Of a DNA stretch of 64,000 bases, positions 1 through 8,728 are shown piece by piece (position 1 is the first letter of the stretch; each line of letters starts with the position of its first letter). The stretch spans positions 62,001 through 126,000 of the forward strand of contig JAMDDV010000015.1 of NCBI GenBank assembly GCA_023488455.1, in the 5' to 3' direction. The position numbers and the translations under genes are program-made. This DNA is from Actinomycetota bacterium (GTDB lineage: Bacteria > Actinomycetota > Humimicrobiia > Hakubellales > JAMDDV01). The notes under the pieces were generated by a model that saw nothing but the letters and a program-made list of their open reading frames with translations, did no database searches and was not told where the DNA came from.

Positions 1-207
1 AGTTATCCCGATCTTTTTGCAGACCTCTGCAGCGGAAAGTTCTCCAGCCTGATATTTGACCAGTAGTCTATCTCGCTTATCTTCCTCAAAACCTTTTTTG
101 AGTATATCCCTCAGATATGCTGATTTGTCCAGGTCCATCTCCTTGATAAAATTGGAAAGCTCCCTAAGGAAGTCCTCAGGAACTCTAACCGTTGTTGGTT
201 TTAGCAT
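1..207 (-). CDS. RHH/UPF0175-like antitoxin, incomplete at window edge
   Basis: Reading leftward from ATG 207, the protein begins MLKPTTVRVPEDFLRELSNF and runs open to base 1, so its C-terminus lies outside the window. The N-terminal strand TTVRVPEDF followed by two helices is what a ribbon-helix-helix DNA-binding antitoxin looks like. The later part (YQAGELSAAEVCKKIGIT) resembles the helix-turn-helix end of UPF0175 antitoxins. It overlaps the 3' end of the upstream PIN-domain gene by 23 bases, so the two are co-translated. In this pair the toxin gene comes first, the reverse of the usual order. Family call is from motifs only. Confidence 0.6.
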   Translation of the reverse strand, partial: MLKPTTVRVPEDFLRELSNFIKEMDLDKSAYLRDILKKGFEEDKRDRLLVKYQAGELSAAEVCKKIGIT

Positions 208-691
208 CTTCTATTTCCTCCAGTTTAAGTAATGCCTCAGCAATTATATCGGGAGAGTATCTCCCAATGATCCTTAACTTTTCGATAGAGCTCTTTGTTT
301 TAGTGAAATCTATTTTGCCTAACCTATAAAGCTCCACGATTATTTTGGGTGAAATGATAAAAGGAAATTTCATATATCTGCATGCCTTTATCGCCTTTCC
401 ATCATCTGTTAACAATATCGAATTCGCAGTCTGCTTTAATAACACCAGAGCCTCTAACTCTCCCTTCCCAAGGGACACAGAGAGTTTATTTACTCTCGTA
501 TCAATCTCAACAACTTTTATTCCTTTTGCAGATACAAGATTTGATATAACTTCTGCGTTAGAATATTTCTTCAAAGTTTCCTTGTTCACAACCTCATGAA
601 ACACCCCTTTCGGGATTACTATCGGAAAGGACTCAGCAAGTGTCTCCAAGAGACCGCACTTCGATAAAAGAATCAATGAGCAACTATCCAT
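185..691 (-). CDS. PIN-domain toxin-like nuclease (DUF3368 type)
   Basis: 168 aa. The start MDSCSLILLSKCGLLETLAE carries the first PIN acidic residue, then IPKGVFHEVVN with the second acidic patch, GKGELEALVLL and LLTDDGKAIKACR with the later acidic residues. This is the DUF3368 pattern of PIN ribonucleases, which need Mg/Mn and usually cleave RNA as VapC-type toxins. The next gene downstream is a small RHH/UPF0175-like antitoxin that overlaps it. ATG 691 has no good Shine-Dalgarno. A CTG in frame at 706, preceded by GGAAAGG, is a possible alternative start adding five residues that match PIN beginnings. Activity as a toxin is inferred. Confidence 0.65.
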   Translation of the reverse strand: MDSCSLILLSKCGLLETLAESFPIVIPKGVFHEVVNKETLKKYSNAEVISNLVSAKGIKVVEIDTRVNKLSVSLGKGELEALVLLKQTANSILLTDDGKAIKACRYMKFPFIISPKIIVELYRLGKIDFTKTKSSIEKLRIIGRYSPDIIAEALLKLEEIEDAKTNNG

Positions 692-727
692 TATTATTAT
701 CTTCAGCGAATAACCTTTCCATCATCC

Positions 728-753
728 GTATACTATTATTAATAAATGTATAC
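728..753. promoter_or_regulatory. Dyad operator candidate upstream of the PIN/antitoxin pair
   Basis: Two exact GTATAC hexamers are separated by 14 AT-rich bases (728-733 and 748-753), 37 bases before the PIN gene start. The hexamer is itself a palindrome, so the site could bind two RHH dimers. TA pairs of this type are usually autoregulated from such sites; binding here is inferred. Confidence 0.4.
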
Positions 754-1003
754 CATAAATTCTTATTCTTCGTCAATTCCCAACAGTGATAGAAATTAAT
801 AATAATATTTCTGATAATTCCAAATTACAAAAAACCAAATACTTGAAATTTGTAGCATAATTTTTACATTTTGATTTAAAATATCGGGAATATAACTCAG
901 TAGTAAAAACAAGGTCTTATTTTTTTAGAAAGAGCTGGGAGGTGGTTTTATAAGATTATTTCTTTATCAGTTTAAAATATTAATGAGTTAAGGAGGGATT
1001 TGT
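754..1003. other. Intergenic leader before ABC importer, no gene seen
   Basis: AT-rich divergent spacer between the TA pair and the importer operon. I see no convincing ORF, hairpin terminator or recognised riboswitch core. The only clear element is the Shine-Dalgarno AAGGAGG at about 990-996 that fixes the TTG start at 1004. Confidence 0.5.
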
Positions 1004-1990
1004 TTGAAAAAATTCAGTCTTGTTTTATGCGTATTTTTAGTAGTAATACTTGCGCTTTCGCTGCTATCAGTATCCTGTGCAAAGCAAAAAGTGTACAAGA
1101 TCGGCATTACCCAGATTGTGACGCACCCCGCTCTGGACGCACTCAGGGAAGGCTTTAAGGAATCCCTGGCAGCAGAGGGATATGTGGCTGGCAAAAATGT
1201 TGAGTATATCGAACAGAACGCCGAAGGAGATATGGCAACTAACAGCACCATAGCGCAGACCCTTGTAAGCCAGAAGGTTGACATGATACTTGGAATCTCA
1301 ACCCCAAGCACAATGGCTGTCGTGGAAGCTGCAAAGGGAACTGACATCGTAATTCTATTTGGTGCAGTTACCGATCCTGTTGCAGCTGGAATTCTTGAAA
1401 ACACCGAGAAACCAGGTGGCAACATAACGGGAATAAACGACATGGGCCCGGTTGCCCAGCACGTTGATCTGATAAAGGAGTTCATGCCAGATGTCAAAAA
1501 CATCGGAACAATCTACAATGCCGGTGAGCCGAACTCGGTAGTCCAGATCGATCTTTTAAAGAATAAAGTCTCCTCCATGGGCATCAATGTAGTTGAGGTT
1601 ACCGTTTCAACTACAGCAGATGTCCAGGCAGCTGCTGAATCGCTTGTGGGAAAAGTTGACACCATCTATATTGTAACGGACAACACTGCTGTGGGTGCGT
1701 TTGATGCAATAGTCGGAGTCTGCGAAACTAACAAGATTCCTCTATTCGCTGCGGATCCCAGCTCGGTAGAGACCGGAGCGATTGCGTCCATTGGACCAAG
1801 CTACAAGGGTATGGGTGAAGACCTGGGCAAGATAGCTGCGAGAATATTAAAAGGCGAGAAACCAGGCGATATCCCGTCGACCGGTGGAAGCAAGTTCGAA
1901 CTTGTTGTCAACCCTAAAGCTGCAGAGAGAATAGGGATAACTATTCCTCAAGCAGTTCTGGATAGAGCTGACAAGGTGGTTGGAGAATAG
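1004..1990 (+). CDS. ABC transporter substrate-binding lipoprotein (TrpX/ABC_sub_bind type)
   Basis: 328 aa extracellular solute-binding protein. The start is TTG 1004, set by AAGGAGG ten bases upstream. Residues 1-25 form a lipoprotein signal ending in LLSVSC, the lipobox whose Cys is lipidated. The mature part starts KVYKIGITQIVTHPALDALR and keeps periplasmic-binding features such as GISTPSTMAV, TDPVAAGIL, GTIYNAGEPNSV and IYIVTDNTAV. These place it in the ABC_sub_bind (TrpX-like) family, whose members bind amino acids or other small ligands. It leads a tight three-gene operon with a permease and an ATPase. The ligand cannot be read from the sequence. Confidence 0.85.
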   Translation: MKKFSLVLCVFLVVILALSLLSVSCAKQKVYKIGITQIVTHPALDALREGFKESLAAEGYVAGKNVEYIEQNAEGDMATNSTIAQTLVSQKVDMILGISTPSTMAVVEAAKGTDIVILFGAVTDPVAAGILENTEKPGGNITGINDMGPVAQHVDLIKEFMPDVKNIGTIYNAGEPNSVVQIDLLKNKVSSMGINVVEVTVSTTADVQAAAESLVGKVDTIYIVTDNTAVGAFDAIVGVCETNKIPLFAADPSSVETGAIASIGPSYKGMGEDLGKIAARILKGEKPGDIPSTGGSKFELVVNPKAAERIGITIPQAVLDRADKVVGE

Positions 1991-1994
1991 TTTT

Positions 1995-2879
1995 TTGGAA
2001 GCAGTTTCAAGTGTTCTGGCTATCTCGCTCCGTCAAGGATTGGCTTACGGTTTTCTTGTTCTGGGAGTTTATCTAACTTTTAGAGTCCTGGACTTTCCCG
2101 ACCTGACGGTGGATGGAAGCTTTCCGCTGGGCGGAGCGATAGCCGCAACCTTCATATTCCGGGGAGGAGATCCATTCCTGGGTACCGTACTTGCAGTAGG
2201 AGGGGGAGTCACTGCTGGTCTGGCGACAGGAGTTCTTAATACTAGACTTAAGATAAACAAGCTCCTCTCCGGAATTCTTACCATGGTAGCGTTGTACTCC
2301 ATTAACCTCATGATCATGGGTAGAGCAAACGTCTCGCTGCTCAGAACCACAACCATCTATAGAACTACGTTTCACTTTTTCAACATCCAGGCAGGAGCTA
2401 TTCCCGTAATCGTGTTTCTGGCAATCTTTTCTGCTTTTATATTCGCTCTGCTGACGTGGTTCCTATCGACAGAGCTTGGATTTGCCATACGCGCAACTGG
2501 AGACAATGAACAGATGATCAGAGGACTTGGTGTTAACACTGATAACACAAAACTTTTTTGCCTGGCAATTTCAAATGGGCTGGTTGCGCTATCGGGAGCT
2601 TTAGTGGCACAGGATCAGGGTTTCTCTGATATAGGCATGGGAGTAGGAATGATAATAATTGGACTAGCTTCTGTAATTATTGGTGAGGTATTATTTCCGG
2701 CACGCAGGATGTCCCTTATTCTTCTGGGAATCATTGGCGGTTCCATAATCTACAGACTGTTGATCTCGACCGCGCTCCGGCTGGGGCTTGCGCCTACTAA
2801 CCTTAAGCTCATCACAGCAATTCTGGTGATAATTTCCTTGAGCGTCCCAAACATAAGAAAGATTTTCCAGAGGGCTTGA
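1995..2879 (+). CDS. ABC transporter permease (TrpY-like, branched-chain type)
   Basis: Polytopic membrane permease of about 294 aa with eight or nine hydrophobic segments. Features include FPDLTVDGSFPLGGAIAAT near the N-terminus and GLASVIIGEVLF near residue 225, both usual for the single-permease importers paired with ABC_sub_bind proteins. TTG 1995 has GGAG at 1982-1985 at ideal distance. An upstream TTG at 1980 is possible, but its only Shine-Dalgarno-like bases abut it. The gene follows directly on the binding protein and is two bases before the ATPase, so the three are one transcript. Confidence 0.8.
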   Translation: MEAVSSVLAISLRQGLAYGFLVLGVYLTFRVLDFPDLTVDGSFPLGGAIAATFIFRGGDPFLGTVLAVGGGVTAGLATGVLNTRLKINKLLSGILTMVALYSINLMIMGRANVSLLRTTTIYRTTFHFFNIQAGAIPVIVFLAIFSAFIFALLTWFLSTELGFAIRATGDNEQMIRGLGVNTDNTKLFCLAISNGLVALSGALVAQDQGFSDIGMGVGMIIIGLASVIIGEVLFPARRMSLILLGIIGGSIIYRLLISTALRLGLAPTNLKLITAILVIISLSVPNIRKIFQRA

Positions 2880-2880
2880 A

Positions 2881-3696
2881 ATGGAGGACAGCCACCTGCT
2901 TAAAATCGAATCCTTGAAGAAGTCCTTTTACAAGGGAACAACAGACCAGGTTGAAGCCCTGAACGATGTCAAGCTTGATATCAGAGAACACGACTTCATA
3001 ACGATTGTCGGAAGCAATGGAGCAGGAAAATCCACCTTACTAAACATGATCGCCGGTGTACACATGCCCGACTATGGAAGAATATTCCTGAAAGATAAAG
3101 AAATTACATATTATCCTGAATACAACCGCGCTAGGTACCTTGGAAGGGTTTATCAGGATCCAAAAATGGGGACGGCTGCGCACATGACCATTGAAGAGAA
3201 TCTTTCAATGGCATACCTGCGCGGTAAGAAGCGGGGTTTCAGGCTTGGGGTAAATAAGAAACTCAGGGAGCTTTTCTATGAGCGAATCTCTCAACTTGAG
3301 TTAGGACTTGAAAAAAGACTCAGTGCAGTGGTTGGGACCCTATCTGGTGGGCAGCGCCAGGCGCTAACCCTGGTCATGGCAACAATCAGTAACCCAATGC
3401 TGATGTTATTTGATGAACACGTCTCATCATTGGACCCACGAACAGCCGAACTTATATTAAATCTAACCGATGTCATCATTAACAAAGAAAAGATAACCAC
3501 CCTGATGGTCACCCACAACATGGAACACGCATTGAAATACGGAAATCGGCTGGTAATGATGCACAAGGGAAGGATCATCCTGGACCTTGATAAAGAGAAG
3601 AAATCAAACTTAACCATATCAAAACTTATTCATCTGTTCGAGCGCGCAGCAGGAGAGCATTTCACCGACGATGAAGCCCTACTATCCGAAGCTTGA
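2881..3696 (+). CDS. ABC transporter ATP-binding protein (TrpZ-like)
   Basis: 271 aa ATPase that powers the importer. Walker A is GSNGAGKST near residue 46, the signature is LSGGQRQALTL near 155, Walker B is MLMLFDEHVSSLDP near 178 and the switch His is in VTHNMEHAL. The GRVYQDPKMGT segment of the Q-loop is usual for this importer class. The coding region begins two bases after the permease stop, and its 3' end overlaps the convergent mnmA fusion gene by 15 bases. Confidence 0.9.
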   Translation: MEDSHLLKIESLKKSFYKGTTDQVEALNDVKLDIREHDFITIVGSNGAGKSTLLNMIAGVHMPDYGRIFLKDKEITYYPEYNRARYLGRVYQDPKMGTAAHMTIEENLSMAYLRGKKRGFRLGVNKKLRELFYERISQLELGLEKRLSAVVGTLSGGQRQALTLVMATISNPMLMLFDEHVSSLDPRTAELILNLTDVIINKEKITTLMVTHNMEHALKYGNRLVMMHKGRIILDLDKEKKSNLTISKLIHLFERAAGEHFTDDEALLSEA

Positions 3697-5178
3697 TACA
3701 TCCGCAATAACCCCTCCGCCGATGAGCAGATCCCCATCATAAAAAACCGCTGACTGCCCTGGTGAGGGAAACCGCACAGGATTTTTGAAAAACACCTTAG
3801 CTCTATTTCCTTCATAATTAACGATCCTGGCAGGATATTCAAGCGATCTATACCTTACCATGACAGAGGCATCCAGTTCTCCTGGTGGGATATCATAGAA
3901 AATATAATTAACATCGGTAAGTATGACCTCTTTTGCGCCAACTCTGGGATTATTTGAAACACATAACGCACTCTCTACAGGATCGATCCTGATCACAAAA
4001 TACGGCCCTCCGGATCCAATATTCAATCCCTTTCTCTGCCCTACCGTGTAATATATGTAACCCTTGTGAACTCCGATCTGGTTTCCACGTTCATCATAGA
4101 TCGGTCCTTTTTCTTTTCTGTAGCCCAGGGTTCGCTCAATAAAATCAGCATGGTCACCGTCTCTAATAAAACATATATCCTGGCTCTCCAGCTTCTCGAA
4201 AACTGGCAGGTTGTTCTCAAGTGCTATCTGGCGGACTTCAGGTTTCGTCTTCTCGCCCAACGGTGTAACTATCCTCTCCAACACATCCTGCCTCGCCGGC
4301 CAGAATACATACGACTGGTCTTTTTGCGAATCAACTCCTTTCCTGACGGTAAACTTTCCAATTGAAGGTTCATATTGAATCCGGGCATAATGTCCCGTGG
4401 CCAATCTGTTCGCACCAAACTGACTTATCTTTTTGAGAAGAAAATCAAATCGCATATACCTGTTGCAGTCCACACATGGATTGGGCGTCACTCCGCGCAG
4501 ATAAGCATCCGTAAAACGATCTATGACCATCCTCTTAAACTCCTTTTTAACATCAAGTGTTATATGGGGAATTCTCAACTTCTCGCATACGCTCCTTGCA
4601 TCCTCAATATCCTGCGGAGAACAGCAGCTCCGCGAATATGCCCTTTGATCAGCGCTGTTATCCTCTTGATTATCCTCCTTACCAAATAAATCCAGTGTAA
4701 CCCCAATAAGATTATGGCCTGCCTCTTTTAAAAGGAGCAGAGCAACCGAAGAATCTACACCTCCGCTCATTGAACAAACGGTAAGATTGGAAACTGCACC
4801 CATTTTTATGTGCCCCTTGTAATTTGAAAAAGCAGAATCGATACAGCGCCTGAATGCCAGCCATGATATATCAAAGCAGATATCTCCCCTATTCCCTTCT
4901 CCCAGTATCTCAACTAAATCGTCCTTATAAAAATTAGCAGCATCAAGCAGATTCCCACCCTCGAACCTTTCACACATCAAAACCGACAGAGCAATTAAGA
5001 GTGGAGGGCCAAAAGCTAAAAAGGAGATCTTTGATATGACACCGTCATCTACTTTTAAATAAAAAATGACCTTGCCACCGCATTCCTCTGACCCTGCCTC
5101 ACCCACACCATCCGGATCAGGCAAGATTCCCGCATGTTTGTTCCTTTTTATTATCTCAACCAGTTTAATTCTTGACAT
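3682..5178 (-). CDS. mnmA: tRNA 2-thiouridine synthase MnmA with N-terminal IscU-like domain
   Basis: 498 aa, over 100 longer than ordinary MnmA. Residues about 130-498 are a complete MnmA, which thiolates U34 of Lys, Glu and Gln tRNAs. It has the PP-loop SMSGGVDSSVA (138-144), nucleophile Cys in TPNPCVDCN (C235), and the persulfide-forming Cys in SQDICF (C336). Residues about 10-122 resemble the IscU/NifU-N iron-sulfur scaffold. The first ligand region EECGGKVIFYLKV (C33) is kept, but the second and third ligand positions read FGPPLL and ISWLAF, so those cysteines are gone. The domain is probably structural or a binding platform. The fusion is visible; its purpose is inferred. Confidence 0.9.
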   Translation of the reverse strand: MSRIKLVEIIKRNKHAGILPDPDGVGEAGSEECGGKVIFYLKVDDGVISKISFLAFGPPLLIALSVLMCERFEGGNLLDAANFYKDDLVEILGEGNRGDICFDISWLAFRRCIDSAFSNYKGHIKMGAVSNLTVCSMSGGVDSSVALLLLKEAGHNLIGVTLDLFGKEDNQEDNSADQRAYSRSCCSPQDIEDARSVCEKLRIPHITLDVKKEFKRMVIDRFTDAYLRGVTPNPCVDCNRYMRFDFLLKKISQFGANRLATGHYARIQYEPSIGKFTVRKGVDSQKDQSYVFWPARQDVLERIVTPLGEKTKPEVRQIALENNLPVFEKLESQDICFIRDGDHADFIERTLGYRKEKGPIYDERGNQIGVHKGYIYYTVGQRKGLNIGSGGPYFVIRIDPVESALCVSNNPRVGAKEVILTDVNYIFYDIPPGELDASVMVRYRSLEYPARIVNYEGNRAKVFFKNPVRFPSPGQSAVFYDGDLLIGGGVIADVSSFG

Positions 5179-5291
5179 GGGTAAGGGCTCGACCTGTAAT
5201 TTTCATCTTTATTTTTCTCTGGTCTTTCCTCTATTGATGCAAATGTACATGATTAACTACTTTCCTATTGTACATTATTTTGAAACCAACC

Positions 5292-5319
5292 TTGACAGGC
5301 GAAATCTTGGCTCTAAAAT
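5292..5319 (+). promoter_or_regulatory. Predicted sigma-70-type promoter of the arsR-metal ATPase operon
   Basis: TTGACA (5292-5297), a 16-base spacer and TAAAAT (5314-5319). Directly downstream lies an imperfect AT-rich dyad (ATATATGCAT ... TATGTATAT, about 5319-5348), which is where an ArsR/SmtB repressor would sit. The -35 match is exact; the operator is inferred. Confidence 0.5.
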
Positions 5320-5363
5320 ATATGCATGATTGTGCAACTATGTATATGAAACGAAGAGGAACC

Positions 5364-5753
5364 ATGAAAGAATATGTCGAAACCTTTAAATCTCTTGGCG
5401 ATGAAACCAGACTCCGCATACTCTACCTTCTTATCAATGCGAACTCAGAACTTTGCTGCTGCGAGCTGACGGACTCCTTAGAGGAACCTCAATATAACAT
5501 TTCAAGACATCTTAGGATTCTTAAAAATGCAGGTTTAATCGAAGAAAGAAGAGAGGGACGCTGGATTTACTCGTTTATCTCCAAAGAACCCAGTCAATTC
5601 AACGAGATGTTAATTGAAACCGTTCGTGCTATACCCGAGACAAAAGGGCTTAAGAAGGACCTGGAAAATTTAAGCAAAAGGCTCAATATGCGAGAAGATA
5701 GTAAATGTGTGCTGGGCATTCAAAAACCTCATTTACTAAAAAGAGGGAAATGA
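5364..5753 (+). CDS. ArsR/SmtB-family metal-sensing repressor
   Basis: About 129 aa winged-helix repressor. MKEYVETFKSLGDETRLRIL is the standard ArsR opening, and the recognition helix region reads EEPQYNISRHLRILKNAGLI. The motif ELCCCELTD in the third helix holds clustered thiols, as in ELCVCDL of CadC/ArsR sensors, so it likely senses a soft metal or arsenite. I chose ATG 5364 over upstream in-frame starts because the family begins here and GAAGAGGA precedes it. It is seven bases before a heavy-metal ATPase gene, the probable target. The C-terminus ends with an extra Cys in DSKCVLGIQKP. Confidence 0.85.
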   Translation: MKEYVETFKSLGDETRLRILYLLINANSELCCCELTDSLEEPQYNISRHLRILKNAGLIEERREGRWIYSFISKEPSQFNEMLIETVRAIPETKGLKKDLENLSKRLNMREDSKCVLGIQKPHLLKRGK

Positions 5754-5759
5754 GAAAAA

Positions 5760-7925
5760 ATGAATGCAAAACCAATCAAAATAAACGGCATACAAAGCAC
5801 AGACCAAGCCTTAGAGGTTAATGAATCAGCCAAAGATGTAATTCTTCATGTTGATGGTATGGATTGCGCCGATGAGTCCGAAGTTATAACGAAAAAGCTA
5901 AAATCTTTAGCCGGCATAAAGGATTTTGGTATCAATCTGATGACCCAACAGGCGAAGATCTCATATGACCCATCCCTAATTTCCATTCAAGACGCGATTA
6001 AAGCCATTGCTGAAACTGGGATGAAAGCCTCTTTAGCAAAAACAAGGGAACATGGGGGCAGGGCGTGGTGGAAGAATCGGCAGATATTGTCTCTTATTAC
6101 CTGCGGAGTTCTAATAGCTATAGCCTTCTTATTGAAACTCATTGGAATCCCAAATGGGATTGTTAAACTAACTTTTGGATTAGCCATCCTTATTGGTATC
6201 TACTATCCAGCCAGGATGGGATTTCTAGCTCTAAAAACCTTTACTCTGAATATTCGACTTCTTATGGTAATTGGCACGGCGGGTGCTATTTTTCTTGGTC
6301 TCTTGGAAGAGGCAGCTCTTCTGGTTTTTATTTATTCCTTGGGAGACGTCCTTGAAGCTTATGCAGTTGATAAAGCAAGAAGGGCTATAAGGGCATTAAT
6401 GGAGCTGGTTCCCAAAGAGGCACTTGTTCGCAGAAATAGCAATGAAATTACACTTCCCACGGAGGAGATAGAGATAGGTGATGTGGTCATCGTAAGACCA
6501 GGCGAGAAGATCCCCATTGAGGGCAAAGTCATATCTGGATCTTCCTTTGTAGACCAGTCCACCATTACGGGAGAGTCTATTCCTGTTGAGAAAAATTTCG
6601 GAGATGAAGTTTTCGCAGCCACAATCAACCAGAGAGGCTCTTTTGAGATAAAAGCAACCAGGAAAGCTTCCGATACGACCATCGCAAGAATTATTCACTC
6701 CGTCGAGGAAGCCCAGGCAAACAAGTCTTCATATCAGCGCTTTGGGGAAAGATTTGGCAAATACTACACTCCAGCGATGTTCATCCTGGGCATTGGAGTA
6801 GCAGTAATCCCACCCTTATTTTTTAAGGGAGACTGGCAATCCTTTATTTACCGAGGATTGGTGGTCATTGTGGTCTCCTGCTCGTGCGGACTGGCTCTAT
6901 CAGTTCCTGTATCTGTTGTAGCAGCCATCGCAAATGCTGCACGCAATGGAATCCTCTTCAAGGGCGGTGCTTACCTTGAAGTTGCCCAGGAGCTGAAAGC
7001 CATTGCTTTTGACAAAACAGGAACTCTCACCATTGGAAGGCCCGTAGTTACGGACATAATTTCTTACAATAATTTTTCTGAAAATGAGATACTAGCTCTA
7101 GCAGGAAGCATTGGATCACGCTCAAAACATCCATTAGATGAAGCGATCGTTAGAAAAACAAAAGAGGCAGAAATTCCCTTAATACAAAACATCAAAGATT
7201 TTGAAGCAATAGCTGGATCAGGAATAAAAGCAAGGATCAACAACAAACTATATTTTATGGGGAGCAAGCGCTTATTAGAGAAAAACGGGATTCCATTAGC
7301 CCAGGTTCAAAACGAAATTTCCAGCCTTGAAGCTGAAGGGAAAACCACTGTCCATCTGGCTGATGAACAAAACCTGATGGGCGCCATAGCAGTTGCGGAC
7401 AAGCTAAGGGCAGAGACAGGAGAGACTATAAAAACACTGAAGAGATCAGGCATGAAGGTAATACTACTTACAGGTGATAATGAGGAAACAGCAAAAGCGA
7501 TAGCATCACAGGCAGGAGTGGACGAGTACTTAGCCCGATTATTGCCCGAGGACAAAGTAACTGCAGTAAGAGGACTTAAATCGAAATTTGGCAAAGTTGC
7601 GATGGTTGGGGATGGCGTAAATGACGCCCCTGCTATGGCCACATCTAATGTTAGTATAGCCATGGGAGCAGCGGGCACAGATGTAGCCATGGAGACTGGA
7701 GATATCGTCCTGATGTCTGATGACCTCTCCAAAATTCCTTACGCGCTCAGACTGAGTCGAAGATCAATTAGCAACATTCGTCAGAATATCGTTGCTTCTT
7801 TAGCCATTGTAGCATTTTTAGTTCCAGCAGCTTTAACTGGATTGATTGGCCTTGTCCCAGGATTACTTCTCAACGAAGTGAGCGCGTTAATAGTAATTGT
7901 CAATGCCCTGAGATTATTAAAATAA
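5760..7925 (+). CDS. Heavy-metal P1B-type ATPase with atypical CSC membrane motif
   Basis: 721 aa metal exporter. Residues 25-95 are one HMA domain with ligand motif GMDCADE. The actuator motif is [11 protein letters not shown] (269-278), the phosphorylation site FDKTGTLT (Asp418), the nucleotide-domain HP dipeptide is in SKHPLDEAI, and the hinge is GDGVNDAP. The transmembrane metal motif, CPC in most CadA/ZntA pumps, is CSC here ([13 protein letters not shown], 374-376): the proline is replaced by serine while both cysteines remain. DCADE resembles Zn/Cd/Pb HMA domains. Coupling to the ArsR gene supports efflux of Cd, Zn or Pb. The exact metal is not settled by sequence. Confidence 0.9.
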   Translation: MNAKPIKINGIQSTDQALEVNESAKDVILHVDGMDCADESEVITKKLKSLAGIKDFGINLMTQQAKISYDPSLISIQDAIKAIAETGMKASLAKTREHGGRAWWKNRQILSLITCGVLIAIAFLLKLIGIPNGIVKLTFGLAILIGIYYPARMGFLALKTFTLNIRLLMVIGTAGAIFLGLLEEAALLVFIYSLGDVLEAYAVDKARRAIRALMELVPKEALVRRNSNEITLPTEEIEIGDVVIVRPGEKIPIEGKVISGSSFVDQSTITGESIPVEKNFGDEVFAATINQRGSFEIKATRKASDTTIARIIHSVEEAQANKSSYQRFGERFGKYYTPAMFILGIGVAVIPPLFFKGDWQSFIYRGLVVIVVSCSCGLALSVPVSVVAAIANAARNGILFKGGAYLEVAQELKAIAFDKTGTLTIGRPVVTDIISYNNFSENEILALAGSIGSRSKHPLDEAIVRKTKEAEIPLIQNIKDFEAIAGSGIKARINNKLYFMGSKRLLEKNGIPLAQVQNEISSLEAEGKTTVHLADEQNLMGAIAVADKLRAETGETIKTLKRSGMKVILLTGDNEETAKAIASQAGVDEYLARLLPEDKVTAVRGLKSKFGKVAMVGDGVNDAPAMATSNVSIAMGAAGTDVAMETGDIVLMSDDLSKIPYALRLSRRSISNIRQNIVASLAIVAFLVPAALTGLIGLVPGLLLNEVSALIVIVNALRLLK

Positions 7926-7957
7926 AAATCAAGTGTTCATTTTGTTAAAATAAATAA

Positions 7958-8593
7958 ATGCAATATCAACCAGTGCTTTACAAAAACCGAACTGATGCAG
8001 GAATAAAATTAGGCCAAACCCTGAAGAAAATCAACTTAGATCAACCTGTTGTCCTCGCCATTCCCTTTGGAGGAGTGCCAGTTGGTAAAGAAGTTGCCAG
8101 AGTTTTAAATGCTCTATTCGATCTGATAATCACACGCAAGATCCAATACCCCTGGACAACAGAAGCAGGTTTCGGAGCAGTAACCGCAGACGGTACTGCA
8201 TATTACGGCCCTGAGGCTAAAACCCTTCCAAAAGAAGTGGTTGAGACACAGACCCTTAAGGCGAAAAAAGAGGTCGAACAAAGAAAGAAAAGGTTATTGA
8301 AAGGGAGAAAGAGAATCAGCTTAAAAGATAGAACTGTAATACTGATCGACGACGGTTTAGCAACCGGTTCAAGCATGCTTGCTGCCATCCAATCAATAAA
8401 GAAAGAAAAACCAGCTAAAATTATTGTTGCCGTACCAACTGCCTCAGGGCGAGCAGTAAAACTGATCAAACCGCATGTAGATCAGTTAATTTCACCCTAC
8501 ATTCATCCCGAATACTTACCTTTTGCGGTGGCTTCTTCCTACCAGAACTGGTACGACCTCAGCGAAGAAGAAGCCCTCGACTACTTAAAATAA
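7958..8593 (+). CDS. Phosphoribosyltransferase-domain protein
   Basis: 211 aa type I PRTase fold. The PRPP-binding loop is VILIDDGLATGSSM near residue 128, and the N-terminal part holds AIPFGGVPVGKEVA and ITRKIQYPW. Stand-alone proteins of this shape are often annotated only as phosphoribosyltransferases, and the substrate base is unknown. It lies 32 bases after the metal ATPase and ends before a strong terminator, so it may be the last gene of that operon. No Shine-Dalgarno is obvious before ATG 7958. Confidence 0.8.
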   Translation: MQYQPVLYKNRTDAGIKLGQTLKKINLDQPVVLAIPFGGVPVGKEVARVLNALFDLIITRKIQYPWTTEAGFGAVTADGTAYYGPEAKTLPKEVVETQTLKAKKEVEQRKKRLLKGRKRISLKDRTVILIDDGLATGSSMLAAIQSIKKEKPAKIIVAVPTASGRAVKLIKPHVDQLISPYIHPEYLPFAVASSYQNWYDLSEEEALDYLK

Positions 8594-8677
8594 TTAGCTG
8601 CAAATTCAACAATTAGATCTCCAGAACTTTCATATCCTTGACAGATAACTGATTTATGTGGTATATGATTACTACAT

Positions 8678-8728
8678 CTTGCTTTGGATGGGTGCTCGCA
8701 CCGGTTCAAGCAAGGTTTTTTATTTTTT
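8678..8728 (+). terminator. Strong intrinsic terminator after the PRTase gene
   Basis: CTTGCTTTG (8678-8686) pairs with CAAGCAAGG (8707-8715), and an inner GGTGC/GCACC stem closes on a two-base loop. TTTTTT follows directly. It ends transcription rightward and overlaps the 3' end of the convergent DUF3800 gene. Confidence 0.8.

Noticed and set aside
8638..8669. Promoter-like TTGACA and TATATG pair on the plus strand
   Set aside because: No rightward gene follows; a strong terminator lies immediately downstream, so it would make only a very short RNA.
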